A program made the position numbers and the translations under genes. The notes below the pieces were generated by a model. It ran no database searches. It saw only the letters and a list, made by a program, of their open reading frames with translations, and was not told where the DNA came from. Shown here piece after piece: positions 35,833 to 47,955 of a stretch of DNA of 64,000 nucleotides. The DNA lies in assembly GCA_003342895.1 (NCBI GenBank), contig PTFA01000029.1, forward strand, positions 868,001 to 932,000, written 5' to 3'. This stretch comes from Casuarius casuarius. Lineage: Eukaryota; Chordata; Aves; Casuariiformes; Casuariidae. Numbering within the stretch: the stretch's first letter is position 1; each line of letters opens with the position of its first letter.

Positions 35833-36552
35833 TTTACAGCATTCCCCTTAACTCAGGCAAAATTTTATAATCCTTTAATAATACTTGATTTTTTTTTTTT
35901 TTTTGCAACAGCTGGGATTTGTAGTAGCAAGACTCTCATCTGTATCCTGTTTAATACTTTGTCAAACTTTTGAAAGGTTTTTCCCCCCCCCCCTCCACAT
36001 GTTCTTTGAATTCTTCAGTGGTCTAGAAACTCTAGTGTTGTATGGATTAAACAGTTGATGGAAACCTCAGAAGAAGAGGAACATGACAATGGGAAAGGCA
36101 AAAAATAGCAGCAGAACAAAAGCAGTTATCTCTAAAAACAAATTCAGTGCTATCCACAATTAAGCAGCATTTGACATTTAAAAATATTTGATCAGTGTTT
36201 TGGCTTACAGAACTGCTTAAGGGGCACTCTGATGTGTAAATTAAATTCAAATGAAGGTTAAATATAGTTCTTTGGGAGAGACTGCACGATTTAAATTACC
36301 TAATTATTTGGACAAAATCTGTTCTCCTGTAATTAAATGTATACAAAAGAATGTGTCTTCTTACTAAATACATTTGGAGAAGAGATGTTTATCAGCAAAT
36401 GGTTACTTCCTCTTGGAGATGGTAGAGATACTGTCATCACTCAGAACTACATAAGAAGGAGGAAAGTTAGTTTGTACATTTATGTGAGATCTGCAGAGGC
36501 TGAATGGAAGTGAGACAAAGCATTCCTGCATTTTGCTGTATCCAGCCCTCTA
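35833..36552. other. Non-coding stretch with homopolymer runs
   Basis: T16 at 35,889-35,904 and C11 at 35,983-35,993. No exon or family repeat recognised. Confidence 0.6.
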
Positions 36553-36615
36553 CGNCCTGATTCTGCACAGCCCTTTAATACATGCTTTGCTTTAAGTATT
36601 TTTCTAGAGCCCATA
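36553..36615. repeat. Palindromic-type interspersed repeat (gattctgca...ctttaa)
   Basis: cctgattctgcacagccctt, taatacatgctttgctttaa, gtatt. This fits a decayed half of the repeat with motif gattcagcaaagcacttaag/catgctttactttaagcat. The first ambiguous base of the window (36555) is at its left edge. Related copies at 56,793 and 60,509. Confidence 0.5.
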
Positions 36616-36679
36616 ACTATGCAGAAAGGCATGTGCTAGTGCAGTGTGTCCAACCAGTGCTCTAGTGATGGAAAGAGCT

Positions 36680-37060
36680 GTAATTCATCTAATCCATGTC
36701 TCCTACACTGCAGGATCCGTGCTTGCCATGCACAGGACCAGGTTTCTGCCTCTTACTCGGCTCAGAACTGCTCATCCTGCGAGCACTCCCAGGAGCTTCA
36801 GAAGGACGGCTGCTGGAGCGAGTTACAGCCCCGTGTGAGTAAGGGGATGAGAGTCTGGCTCACTGGGGTTTGTTTAGTCTATTTTTAAATGTGTTGAGTG
36901 AGGGGATTTCACCGTCTTTCTGAGGGAGACTCTTCCTGAGCCTAGCAGATGTCAACAGCAGGATATCTTTTCCATGATAGCAGGCTTAAACTTTGTCTTC
37001 ATTTTGTCCTTTCCTCTTCATTATGTTTTTACTTCATTCACTGAATTTACTTCATTTACT
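36680..37060 (-). mobile_element. CR1 LINE 3'-region, antisense
   Basis: Plus-strand order: gtaattcatctaatccatgt (36,680-36,699), a GC-rich spacer, tttagtctatttttaaatgt (36,872-36,891), gtgaggggatttcaccgtct, tgagggagactcttcctgag and atctttt... with tttgtcttcattttgtcctt. This is the antisense CR1 3' region in its normal order (tctaatctatttttaaatg, gatggggatttcaccatc, gagaccattccagagcc...). The 80- and 64-codon plus frames at 36,644-36,888 lie inside it and are spurious. Confidence 0.75.
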
Positions 37061-39210
37061 GAATCTTCATTAATATTCATACCCTTCTTTTTTTTTGTTG
37101 TTGTTTTTTTTTGTTTTTTTCTCTAGAGCCATTGCACGCCATTAACTCTAGCTGTTTTATTCTATCTTTGGTGTCACTCTATCTGGCTCCTTTCTGTTTG
37201 GGAGGGCGCTCTTTTCTGCCTCCCTCCAATTTGCCAGTTCAGTTCAAATCTGCTCTCTGTGCCTGACAGACACAAATGTCAGCCCTGCTTAGGGCTTATA
37301 GCTCTATGTTATCAATTTAATATTGCAGTATAGGTAAAAAAAACACTTGGATTTGTTCAATTCCTACTCATAAACCAAATTCTTGCTCTCTAAAGGACTG
37401 GAATTTAAGTCTATGCAGTGTGCCTAAGCTTCACAATGCCATTAACTGCAACAGATATATGTCATATGGAGCAGAGACTTTGAAGAGAAAATAATAAGCA
37501 AGGTTGTATTGCTTAAAATTCTGAAATTTCCAATATGTGTCTGGAACTATGCAAATATCTGTGTTTTCCCAAGCTGAAAGAAAAGCATCATTCTGCATAT
37601 CTGGTCCCCAGCCATAATATCTGTCATAATTGTATTGGGGAAGAAATTGCATGTTCATTAGAAGAAGTGCACTGGTGCACAAAATTTGTGTCTGGTGGGT
37701 GCAGAGCATCTGAACTGCATGTGGAAGGAATGTCTGGTTTTCACAAATATATTGAGGGGGGATTTTTTCAAAGTGAGTGGGAAATTAAAGGCAGTTCATC
37801 AGACTTTCCCACAAGTTATTTCACAATCCACTCCCTTTACTCAAATTCATTCTGCAGAACATGAGCAGACTTAAAGGAGAAGAAAGAGAAAAAGAAAAAG
37901 AAGAAAAGAAAGGGATTTATTGCTAATAGTCATAAAAGAAAACCATAAATCTACTGGGGCTGTACAGTGAGTCTCACAGTAAGAACACATGTAATCAATA
38001 TGAATGTATTCATTTTTATTTTCTCTCAGCTACGATCAATATGCATAGTACCTTACTGATGAGTAGGAAGGCACAGCTCTTGCCCCAGTGAGTTTACAAT
38101 AATTCAGCAAAACTCCTGCTGAATTTTGATTGAGTAATAAGTTTGGCTCAGGCTAGACAGAAAGCGCAGGAAGGCAACATGCTGACAGGGAGCAAGGCCA
38201 GAAGCCAGCAGTTCCAGGAAAGAGCTGGGTGCTGGAAGGCAAGGGGAAACACTGAGTATTAAGGGCTCACTGCAAGGAAGAAAGACAAAGGTGTTGCTGT
38301 CGTTTCTCTGTACAGTGGAACAGATCCTTTGTGCAGAGCAGAAGGAAACTGTCCCAAGCCCTTGGTGCAATACGAGGGAAAGATTCAGAGGTGATCTTCG
38401 CAGCACCAGGCAGAGGAATTGCTACCATGCAAGGAGCTGACCTCCGCAGAGCTTCACAGAAGAGAGCTCTGGCCTCCATGTGACTCCTCAAACATTTACT
38501 TAGCGTCATTCTTAAATGTGCTCACAGCCCTTGTCCCCTGGTTAAATGCACCCAAAGAGCATAAAACAGCTCTACTGGAGTTGCCAAACATCAGAGAAGG
38601 AAGAGACTCAGACACCAGGGAAATCTGGAAACGTACTGGCTCCCTCCACTACACCCCTGGGCAAATGTCTTTGTAAGCAGGCAAATTGCCCATGGACGGC
38701 ACGAAGGAAGCTGGCACTCTGCTCCCCTCTGTTAACTGCTGAGCAAGCAGCCTGTTGCATTCTTCACTGACTTTAATTTGCAAATAGCCTTAAAGCATTG
38801 TAAAAAACAGCATGGGAATTTTTTATGAAGGTAGCGAAGGCTTGGATGTCTGCATAATGCCTGTGTTGCAATGATGGAACAACCAAAGAGTACACAAGGT
38901 GTCACACAGAAGCAAAGAAAGAGGACATCCAAACCAGAACAGGGAATGAAATCAGAAAAAAACATTCATATTCATTGAACCAAGCTTCTGTACTATCATG
39001 TCTGGACACTGAAACTACCTGGGGCACTTATAAAAATCCAAACAAATAAATATAATTGTTTAATGTGCTCCTAAGCTTACCTGCCAAAGCAGTGACTGCA
39101 TCCCCCAGCATCCCTCAGCAGGCTGCAAACAGTTCAAAGAGCAGTTAGGTATCTAACTTCCACTGAAATTTAGGGGAACTGAGCATTTAGCTGCTTTTTG
39201 CAGCTTGAAA
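37061..39210. other. Non-coding stretch, no gene seen
   Basis: Contains a T-rich run with gttgttg (37,086-37,121), a tandem doubling of ttacttcattYactgaat (about 37,029-37,064, at the left edge), and a 43-base all-purine tract (37,873-37,915). Open frames to 109 codons without domains. Confidence 0.5.
37873..37915. repeat. 43-base polypurine tract
   Basis: Uninterrupted purines, mainly a with gaa/gaaa modules (aaaggagaagaaagagaa and onward). Long homopurine runs can form triplex DNA, but it is not mirror-symmetric enough to assert this. Confidence 0.9.
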
Positions 39211-39243
39211 ACGCACACACACACACACACGCACGCACACACT
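39211..39243. repeat. AC dinucleotide microsatellite
   Basis: acgcacacacacacacac then gcacgcacacac, about 33 bases, interrupted by two cg steps. Confidence 0.95.
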
Positions 39244-40199
39244 GCTCTGTGGGAAAAAGTATGTTCTCAAATGCCCACTCTCTTCCCATGAGAAGCTCCA
39301 AAAAACTCTCCTTGGATGAGCTCTCCAAGGACTAATAACCATACACTACTTTCTTGTTCACTTCCAAGCCTGTTGATATTCTAGTTATTACACTGTGCCC
39401 TGTCATGCCTTCAGTTTGTTAGCCTCTTAATGAAAAGATCTAATTCCTTCTTGGGCACATTTGACTGGTCGGAAGGCTTGGCTAATGGCGCTGTATAAAT
39501 GAAGAAGACAGTTATTATAATGATTATGAGTATTACATTAATACTAACAAGGAATTGTGGTCAGGTATTTCAGATATACAGGAAATGAGAGAATATACCT
39601 ATTCAAAAAGAGGGTTAAAGAAACAACTGCTTTTCGTGAACTAAGGAGAGAGATTAGCATGTGAAACAGAACATGAAGAAGTCTGTGAAAAAATTCTTAT
39701 TAGCATTAACTGCAATTTAAAAATGATTTAATTTGGCCATGCATTTTAGCCCAGGGAGCACTGGCTTCCATTCAGACAAGTTCATGAATTGCTCTCAGGA
39801 CTACCTGGAGGAAAGGAAAGTTGAGCTCACGTATTTGGTGATTCATATCCAGTGAGAACTGTACTACAGAGCAGATGATTCAGGGAGAGAGCTCCTCTCC
39901 TGTGCCAGACAGGCACAAGCCAATGACTAAGGAAAAAGTAAAAGACTAGGCAAATTGAGGATGATCTTTCCCTACCGCATCTGCACAGCTTTTGGCAGTC
40001 AGTAGGTTATTGTCTCCCTGAACAGGCCCAGATGGTATCTGGACTACTGTGTTCACAGCTCCATCAAAGGATCTGTCCAACATGACTCTGTCTAATCTTT
40101 ATTGCTTTTTTGTTTTAATCTGTCTGTACCTTTGATCCTCCTCAATGTCCTATTGCAATGGGATCGACAAATTAACTATGTGACATATGGAACAAAAAC
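39244..40199. other. Non-coding stretch, no gene seen
   Basis: No exon recognised. A small inverted repeat, agtatta/taatact with a cat loop, is at 39,529-39,545. The right end may hold more of the following LINE-type repeat (cctcctcaatgtcctattgc). Confidence 0.5.
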
Positions 40200-40382
40200 T
40201 CAAACTTCCTTTTACCTGTTTTAAATCTACTGTACAATCATTTCAATGAGTGGCCCCAATATTCATGTTAAGAGAAACAGTAAAGAATTATTCTCCATTC
40301 ACTTTCCCAAAACTATTAATGATACTACATACTTGAAGCATATCCCCTCTCCCATTTTCAGCCTCGAGACTAAGGATAACTA
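40200..40382 (-). mobile_element. LINE (CR1-like) 3'-region fragment, antisense
   Basis: Plus strand reads ttacctgttttaaatctact, tcatttcaatgagtggcccc, gagaaacagtaaagaattat, cattcactttcccaaaacta, atatcccctctccc and gcctcgagactaag. The order and wording match an antisense LINE region I recall from sauropsid genomes (ttcattgggtgacccc, gagtaaataacacttcc, ttcactttctccacaccagtcatg, tatcatatcccccct). The subfamily is uncertain. Confidence 0.7.
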
Positions 40383-43224
40383 AAATCAATTAAATTACTT
40401 TCACTCCAATAGACTCTGGAGCAAGCAGACGAAGGAGGAGAGCAAAAGTGCACCTCCAGCCAGTGGCCAAATTAATGGGCTGCTCCTCTTCCCTCACTCT
40501 TGAGCTACTGAATACCAATGCATCAGGGTCAGATGCACGTATATTGCAGATATATTGCATACTCTCCAGTACGGGGGAAAGGAGTAGCGTCAATCCTGCC
40601 TGTAGTCCTGCGTACGATTCTCCGTGGTGGAGATGCAAGCTTAGCTGTCAGGTGGAGTTAGTGTCTGACTTCACTGGAAGAGGAGGTCTCTGGATGTCAG
40701 TGATCCAGTTACCTCCTCAAAAGTGATCTACAGGCTGGGAGTATTTAAAACATCGGCAAGCAAATGCTTTCAAATAGCGATCTGCTCACAGCAGCTTGCT
40801 TATAAATTAAGATGCAATATTTCTCCCCAGTAAATGATTCCTTGCAGACCATGCACCAAGGCCCAATCCAAAAAAAGCCCTCTTATGCCATGGAAAACCT
40901 CCTACCAACTACAAGGGGCTGTGCACCAAGTCCCTGCCAAACTTCTAGTCAGCTAATGAATTCAGTGCGTATCAGAGACTGATTCAGACACTAGCTCCAT
41001 TCCTTTAAATCCCCAACAAGAAGATGCCGATTCAGAGAAGTGCTGCTGTGTCCTACTTTAACATGGATGGGGAAAAAAAATGCAGCAGCAAACATATCAA
41101 ATCCACCATCCATTGTATTGGCCCATTTATTCTTTTTGGTTCTGATGCTCATCCAAAACATTCATCGCAATCCATCTATGCCCTAATCACTGTCTGGCAT
41201 ACTTTTCCACAGAGAACCAGGAAGCTTGTTGGCTTCCTTCAGAAAATACAAATCTGCAGCTTAACATAAATTCCAAGAAAACATATTTTGTTTCCTGTAC
41301 TGGAAGGTAATTTTTGCAAAACTAATAGCAGTGCCATTGATATGTCTCTAAGATTCTTGTTCGCAGTCTGTGTATAGGACACCTCAAATATGGAACTAGC
41401 TCTATTTCATCCAGTCTACAAAGCCTTGGAAGAAAAACTTGGGGAAGTGGAGGAATGGGAAGATAAAGTTTATATGGAGTAGCAAGAAAAGTATAGGAAT
41501 TATTTCAATTAAACAGTCTAATAAAAAATTGAATTTAAAAAATTCAGACTCAATTTCTTCCTATTTTGACAGCTAGCTAAAGTTTTAACAGTGGCAATTC
41601 AGTGCTTGCACAAAGGCATCTGCACAAACAGCTGTAGTTCCCTTGTGTAAAACATACCAGATGCAGCAGCGAATTTGCTTGAACTTGCTTTCACAGGCAG
41701 CTTGGTCTAACAAAGGGATGGTTAATGACTCCCAGTAAATAAAGGAAAGCTTCAGAAACATGACTGTGTAGGGTGCTCCTTACCCTCCCTTTGTCTAGCA
41801 GCACATCTTAAACCTTGCTCCTGCCAGGATCAGCCCTCGGGTTTGTTAGTCTGGGCATCTCATTCAGGGAAGCAGCACAGCCTCTTTCACAGCCCAGAGT
41901 CTAATTTGGGGGGAGGGTTTGGGGAGGGTGAGGGAGAGGTGGTGGAGAGAAACCTTCATTCACTTCACCTGGCTATGAAGGAGCCCATATGGATTATCTT
42001 CTTATTTATTTTTCTTCTTCCTTGAGTATATGTATTTAAAAAGCCTAATATGCCCTATCAAAAAGAATTATGTGTAATTGGTTTGACACTCGTTTCCTTG
42101 AAATTGATGCTGGGTGGCATACAAGAGAGTTCAATTTAAAAGTTTGTATATAAGGCATCACCAAATAGAATCTCACAAGAAATGATAAAGTTGTACATTA
42201 TACTATCTCTCTGTTGCCTCTTTCTATTTTTCCTTGTGCAGAGAAAAGGTAGAATATTTCTGGACTTGATTAAGACCAGTTAGTGGAGATTTATTGGCTG
42301 CACTGTGTTTTTGGTATTAACCGCTTAGATCGCAGCAAGAGGCTTTTGAAGTTGGCTGGGAGCTGGAGGAACATTCTTCAGTGAGGGACCTGCCATGCCT
42401 GCCCCCCTCCAACGAGAGAGCTAGGGGAAAAGGGAGCGAAACGGGAAGGGCACTCAATTCTGCCTGCCACATCGTGCAAAAAAATTAACAGGAGATGATT
42501 ATTGAATGCAAAGAAATAAGTAACAAAGAGTTCTTACAAGACTTATCGCTTTTATGTATCTTATTATACCATTAAAAAAAAAAGGTGAAATGTCACATAT
42601 TTCATTTCTAGCTGAGTTCAAACAAAGTGAAATGATTTAGGGCTTTATCTGCCCTTCCTTCCCTTCTGACCCCTCCTGACCCCTTCTAGCACCCTGGTAG
42701 CCCTGCTCTGGGAACCACACTGTCAGGATCCCCCAGCACCAGCAAGCGGTTTTCCTCCCCACTGGTCAGCGTACACAGAGCACCAGCACTTTCCCAGCAG
42801 GAGTGTGCAGCAGTGCCACTTTTGCCAGAGAGAGAAAGTCCTCTGAGTCCCACCAGCCAGGAGAAGGGGGATTTGCACGCACTGTGCCCCACAGGGCAAA
42901 ACCTGGCTGCTGCTGCTGCTGGAACTCAAAGAGCAAATTACGCCTATGGAATTTCAATTTTCCTGGTTAAATTTCCCTATTAAAACAAAAAGAGAGAGAG
43001 AGGGAGGAAAAAAAGATAAATGTGTTAAGCAAAAGAGGTTGGAATTGGATCACAGACTTCATCCCAAAGTTCACGTTCTTTCCAGGCAAGGAGCAAACAG
43101 ATCTACAGCTTTATTTCTATCATTATTAGGACAAGGGCAAATTGACAAAATTCACATCTTAGTGCAGTTTCAGGTAATGAATGTGCCACAATATAGATAG
43201 AGAAGGTGTTTAACTGGCAACTTT
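40383..43224. other. Non-coding stretch, no gene seen
   Basis: No recognised exon. Simple runs: A10 at 42,574-42,583, (ctg)5 at 42,906-42,921, ga-repeat at about 42,990-43,004. Minus frames of 63-68 codons overlapping at 42,686-42,957 are mutual shadows with low-complexity residues. Confidence 0.55.
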
Positions 43225-44492
43225 TTTAATTGTATTACTTTAAATGCTGGAACAAATAATCAAAGAATCTATTTGTAAGCACCTAGAAAATAACAAGGAG
43301 ATGAGTTACAGCCAGTGTGGATTTATCAAGAACAAGTTGCATCACACTAATGTAATTTCCTTCCCCCCCCAGGATAATAGACCTTGCGGACATGGAAGAA
43401 GCAGTAGATGTTATATGTCTTGACTTTCGTAAGGTTTCTGACACTGTCTCATATAACATTCTGATAAATAAGAGAAGAAAACATGGACTAGGGGAAACTA
43501 CTAGAGTGTGAGTGCAAAACTGGCTGGAAAGACATATTAGAGAGAATAATTATCAATGGTTTACTTCAAAGGCTGAATCAAGTAGATTCCACAGCGGTCT
43601 ATTCTGGTCTGATACTTTTCATTGCTAATGAACTGGATGATAGTCGAAATTGTGGTGTTATTAAATTGCACGTTGCTGAAACAGGTTCCAAACATGTTGC
43701 AGGAGAGGAACAGCATTCCAGAGGATCTTGACCAGTGTGAAATAGTCTCAAAAAGATAAGATGCAATTTAAGCACAGTGATTACTATATTATACAATGAG
43801 CCAGCAATAATCTACTACATAAATTAAAATTTAAGAATAATTGACTTGGTAGTGCTGGTTTGTAGGAAAGGATTTGGGTGTTTCAGCTGGCCAGAAGATG
43901 AACATGATTCGGCAAAATTGTGGTGTCCCAAAGAAGGCAAGCATTTCTCTGCGATATTTAAAGGCTATAAAAAAGCTTTTTCCTTTACTCAACACATGTA
44001 CGACCTGAGTTAGGGCATGACATCCAGATTAGGTTTTGACCACTGACTTTAAGGTACATGTAGGCCAATGAGGTCCAAAGGAGAACAACAGTAATGATTA
44101 TTAATCTAGGGATCTAGGAAAAAGAGCTAGGCCTGCATAGTCTAGAGAGCAAAAGATTAAGGCAAAACACAACAGTGGTCTTCAAATCTGTAAATGGTTG
44201 TTGCAAGGAGAAACAGGATAGTGTCTTCTCTGTGACCATGGTGAACAGGACAAGAAGCAAATAATTTATAATTTAGCAAGACAGTTTTAGGTTAGACATC
44301 AGGATAAGATTTCAAGGGGGATAGGTAGTTAAACAGTGGAACAGACTCTTTAGGGACACTGTGGAGTCTTCTTCACTGAGATAAGATACACATACAACTT
44401 GATGTCGTCCTAGAGTGGGGAATGGACTAGATGACCTCCAGAGACCCTTTCCAATCCTGTTTTCTATAATCTCATGATTCTGTGAATACCAC
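43225..44492 (+). mobile_element. CR1 LINE, 5'-truncated, with intact-looking 3' terminus
   Basis: Best-preserved transposon here. It starts in the reverse transcriptase region: tggaacaaataatcaaagaa, then SQCGFIKNKLHHTNVIS, ADMEEAVDVICLDFR and DTVSYNILI (43,419-43,463). It continues through the SKFADD region, where the catalytic aspartates are no longer readable, and RFRLDIR-like agttttaggttagacatcag. It ends with ggaatggactagatgacctc and octamer-like tails (tttctataatctcatgattc tgtga). Stops and frameshifts in all frames make it dead. CR1 normally ends in an attctatg octamer array; here two to three degenerate octamers remain. Gaps in the middle suggest small internal deletions. Confidence 0.95.
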
Positions 44493-46409
44493 AGTCTAAC
44501 TATGTTTAATATAGTAAACTGCAGGGAAGAAAAATAATCCCCTAGACCCAGAGCTAGGTCTTAAAACACTAAACATGTTGTAGTAAATAGGCCATAAATT
44601 TGCTTTCGTTCCCTAAGGAGACTTTATTGCCACAAAGACTAACACACCAGAAGCCTCCTCTAATAGTTAACTAACTCCAACAAACTGGCAGGTTCTTTGA
44701 TTCATATTCTAGAAGAAGTAGTTTACAGAAACAAATTGGTTGCATCAGAAATACAGGTTAGGTCAATCTTCTGAATGCCATATGTCTCCAAAATGTCTCT
44801 TTGCAAAACCTCATGTGTCTTGAGCAGCAAAGACAACTCCAGTCTGTTATTAAAGGGCACTTTGAATTATTTTCATATTATTCTTATATTGACTGCTTCC
44901 CACCACAACGTTCAAATACCTGACCGCCAGAATGAAGACAAAGTGCAGATGAGATACAGTATAGTTCCATCAAGTCATCAGAAAACAACGCAAAACTTCA
45001 GTGTCAGACATTCATATTTTATATAAAGCAGATAGCATTTTATCTGTAAGTTGGCAGGAGGAGCCCTGAGGGATTTCCATTCTGTATCCATGAGTATAAC
45101 AGAGAGAAAGAAAAACTTTTCAGCTAAAACTTCTAATTTTCTTTTGGGATATTTTTACAAGAACATCAATGCTCAGAAGCAAAACCATTTTGTTCCTCTC
45201 AACATTCTTCATTTTCACAGCTTTCAAACAGAACTTTTTACACAATTTTTCTTAAAAGATCCCAATACTTTGACATTTTCCCTCTTTTAGGATGAAACTA
45301 AATCTTGAAAAGCCATAAATTTCTAGGAAATGGGAATTCTCATTACTGAGCAGCTCTACTTCTTGGTGCATCCTTTCAGAAACCTGGCGTAGCCAGCTCT
45401 CTGTGGTCTTCCTTCATTCTTTTATGGCTTATGGTTCCTCCTGGCTATCAGAAAATAAAACTTTGGAAGCCACAAACACCATGCAGCTTCCATAACACAC
45501 TTCCATATAAACATGTATGTTTTATTCTTTTTTGCTTCAGTTCACTATAACGTTATTGAGGGATGAGCCCCATTTTGTTCATTTGGTGAGCAAAACCTGA
45601 TGGAGGGGAACACAAAAGCTATCAATCACTCTTTGTCTAGAGTGAAACTCAAAAATTCACTCAACGAGTTTGAGCTTCTGAGTAACATAAGGCCAGAATG
45701 AACCACCCCTGTAAAAGCCTGTCCCCAAGCAGTTCATGGGGGTCACACAAACTACATTTGGTCAGAGAAGTCTCAAGAGGACAATGCAAGCTGTGTTTTA
45801 CTACCACAGCATATAGGGTGGTATTAAATAACGAACCCAAGTATTTCCCTTCTGAACTCAGCCTAAAGCACTTTTAAAGTTTTCTAATATAAAATAATAT
45901 ACCATGAAGTGGAAATCTTTCTGATATTTTGTCACTTTAAGCTGTGGTAATATATTTTCCCTTGGAAAATATAACACTGTGCCCATTGTGTGCTTTTTTG
46001 TTTTCTGTTTAATCTGTGAGGCATATCTGAATGGAATTTTTGCCTGTAATTCTATAAAATTTACTCTGAACTGCTTCTTATGCTCTACTGATCACAACTC
46101 TGTTTTAAGGATTGGCTCTTATTTTTCAATCTTCTCTTCATCACCCTTTCTCTGTATTAGAATACGAGGAGTAAGAAGGAAACAATTTTTGCACATTTAA
46201 CACTTTGTTTCCCTTGAACTTCTATCTAGGGCTATGGGGATCTTGCTACCTCACATGAGCAAACAGGAAATCATAGTACTGAAATGATGGACTTATGTAA
46301 ATCTGATAGAGACATACATCAGTACATAGCTCATCAGATATTTTTGCTCTTCAAAGATTTTAAGTGCTATGTTTCAACTGTAACAATTATGTTAAATGCT
46401 ATAAGAGGA
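44493..46409. other. Non-coding stretch, no gene seen
   Basis: AT-rich unique DNA. Frames of 73-83 codons at 44775, 45051 and 45979 have no domain. A phrase at 45,685-45,715 (taacataaggccagaatga) is faintly CR1-like but too short to call. Confidence 0.5.
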
Positions 46410-46491
46410 GGCTAGATCCTCGGCTGGTGTAAATCTACATAACTGTGAAAGCCTCAGTGTTGTTTTACATATCTGTACAGCTGACCAGACT
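46410..46491. repeat. Palindromic interspersed repeat (second gatcctc..ggtgtaaat copy)
   Basis: aggctagatcctcggctggt gtaaatctacataa, then tgttttacatatctgtacag and ctgaccagac. This is the same two-arm layout as 35,743-35,832: arms gatcctcggctggtgtaaat and ttttacatatctgtacagctg. The second ambiguous base (46568) lies just downstream. Confidence 0.6.
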
Positions 46492-47375
46492 TAATGATGG
46501 ATCTGGACTACAACCTCTGGCCATTGCGCTCTAATGGCTGCTGGTTCTAATGAGCTTATCTAAATGANGTTGATTAAAGAAGCCCCACATCACTTCATTC
46601 AGCTTCTGCAGGAAATGCTTTGATTTGCTTTCAGTCCAAATGAAGCCTACAATCACAATAGGACCATAGACTGAAAAGCGTGATACTTGCAGTCTCTTAG
46701 TAACTTCCCAGGTGCAAAAGTATAGCATTTCATTAGCTGCTAAGAAGATGGGGTTCCTTGTACAAATTTAGCTGTTTACATAGTCTGCTGAAATTGCTTC
46801 CATTGGAACTCTATAAAAGCTCAGAAATCATGGGAAAGTCCACACTTCATGCATCTAAAATAAGGTAAACCTTAAATGACCATAGGCAGAGAAGTGATGT
46901 TCAAAGGATGACACAGAACTGATTTGCACTGTATCTCTAACTCCTCCGTGTCTAACTACAGAGCCATTGCACAGGCTGCAGCCCCTGTGAGGTGCAGCAC
47001 AAGTGAAGAAAGTCTTGTCATTGACAGGAAAGAAGGTGAGTGAGGTGAGGACAGGTGGTGAAAGTAATCTCAGAATGAGGTATGAGCTTCAAGTCATTCA
47101 GTGGGCTGAGTCAGTGCCTTGAAGCTCCTGACTGTTCAGTACATGGGACAAAAGCAAAACAGATGCCTGAAGTCCCTCTGCCTGTGAAGTGAACATGACT
47201 TTAAACAAAAATACATAAAACAGAGCAGAGCCTCTATGAAACAGGAGGAAAACAAAGAACATAAAGCAAACAAAAAGAAATGTAAGGGAAGCATAGTCAG
47301 CACTTGTACGACAGTCATTAACCATGCTTTGTACTCCTGAATGCCCTTCATTTGCTGGCCTCAGACTCTGCAAAC
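46492..47375. other. Non-coding stretch, no gene seen
   Basis: No repeat or exon recognised. Contains the ambiguous base at 46568. A pair of minus frames (71 and 91 codons) at 47,098-47,373 overlap each other and are hydrophobic through t-rich composition. Confidence 0.5.
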
Positions 47376-47520
47376 ATTAAGGATTTGTCTACCCAGAGGC
47401 TGTGGAGGTAGATGGTTTATTTATACTGCTGCCACTTTTGTCTCCAGTTACTCTTCTGCTGTGTCAAGTCTATTTACACTCTTTACGGATGGATGTAGCG
47501 TGCGTATGTACATGGAACCA
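47376..47520. mobile_element. Possible DNA-transposon-derived fragment
   Basis: attaaggatttgtctaccca followed by ggaggtagatggtttattta resembles the terminal part of sauropsid non-autonomous DNA transposons that begin ttaaggcttgtctaca. No second terminal inverted repeat or target duplication was found. The 137-codon plus frame through here has no domain. Confidence 0.25.
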
Positions 47521-47879
47521 AACCAGGGCTGTCCCAGGGCATGTCTATTCATAAATAAACGTGCTCTATCTGTGCAATGCACACAAGGCACTTCAGCACT
47601 CATCACTGGAACACAGAGCAAGTCCCACAGACCAAGACAAATTCCAGTTACAAAAACACCACCAACAACTCCTGCTTCACCTAGGTTTTTCTCAGGGGTT
47701 GAGTTTCATGAGCATCCATCAAGTCACATGGGGAACCTGGGAAAATCTGCCTAGAGCTCTCTTGGTGGGGGCTGCCAAGTTCTGCAAATCTGTAAGTGCC
47801 ATATTTGGGTCTTCTGAAAAGTCTGGGCTCAAAGCCTGAAAATGGAGCTCTGATATGGTTAGGATATGTAGCGGGGGAT

Positions 47880-47955
47880 CTCTCCTAGCCTTTATTTCCT
47901 CATTTGTAAAGAGATCATATTTATTATCTCCTGAGCATTACGAGATGCTGTGACA
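47880..47955 (+). mobile_element. MIR/CORE-SINE-like fragment
   Basis: ctctcctagcctttatttcc, tcatttgtaaagagatcata, tttattatctcctgagcat, tacgagatgctgtgac. It follows the MIR core order: gcctcagtttcctcatctgtaaaa, a/t-rich segment, ctacctcatagg, gtgagga. About 75 bases, no tRNA head. Confidence 0.6.

Noticed and set aside
36644..36888. Two cysteine-rich plus-strand frames (64 and 80 codons) followed by a gtgagta donor-like site
   Set aside because: Tempting as an exon, but the segment lies within an antisense CR1 3' region and no matching acceptor or homology is seen.
45685..45715. Phrase similar to the CR1 cataagaatggccatactgg region
   Set aside because: About 20 loosely matching bases only.
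47341..47754. 137-codon plus-strand frame
   Set aside because: Runs through a possible DNA-transposon fragment and shows no domain.
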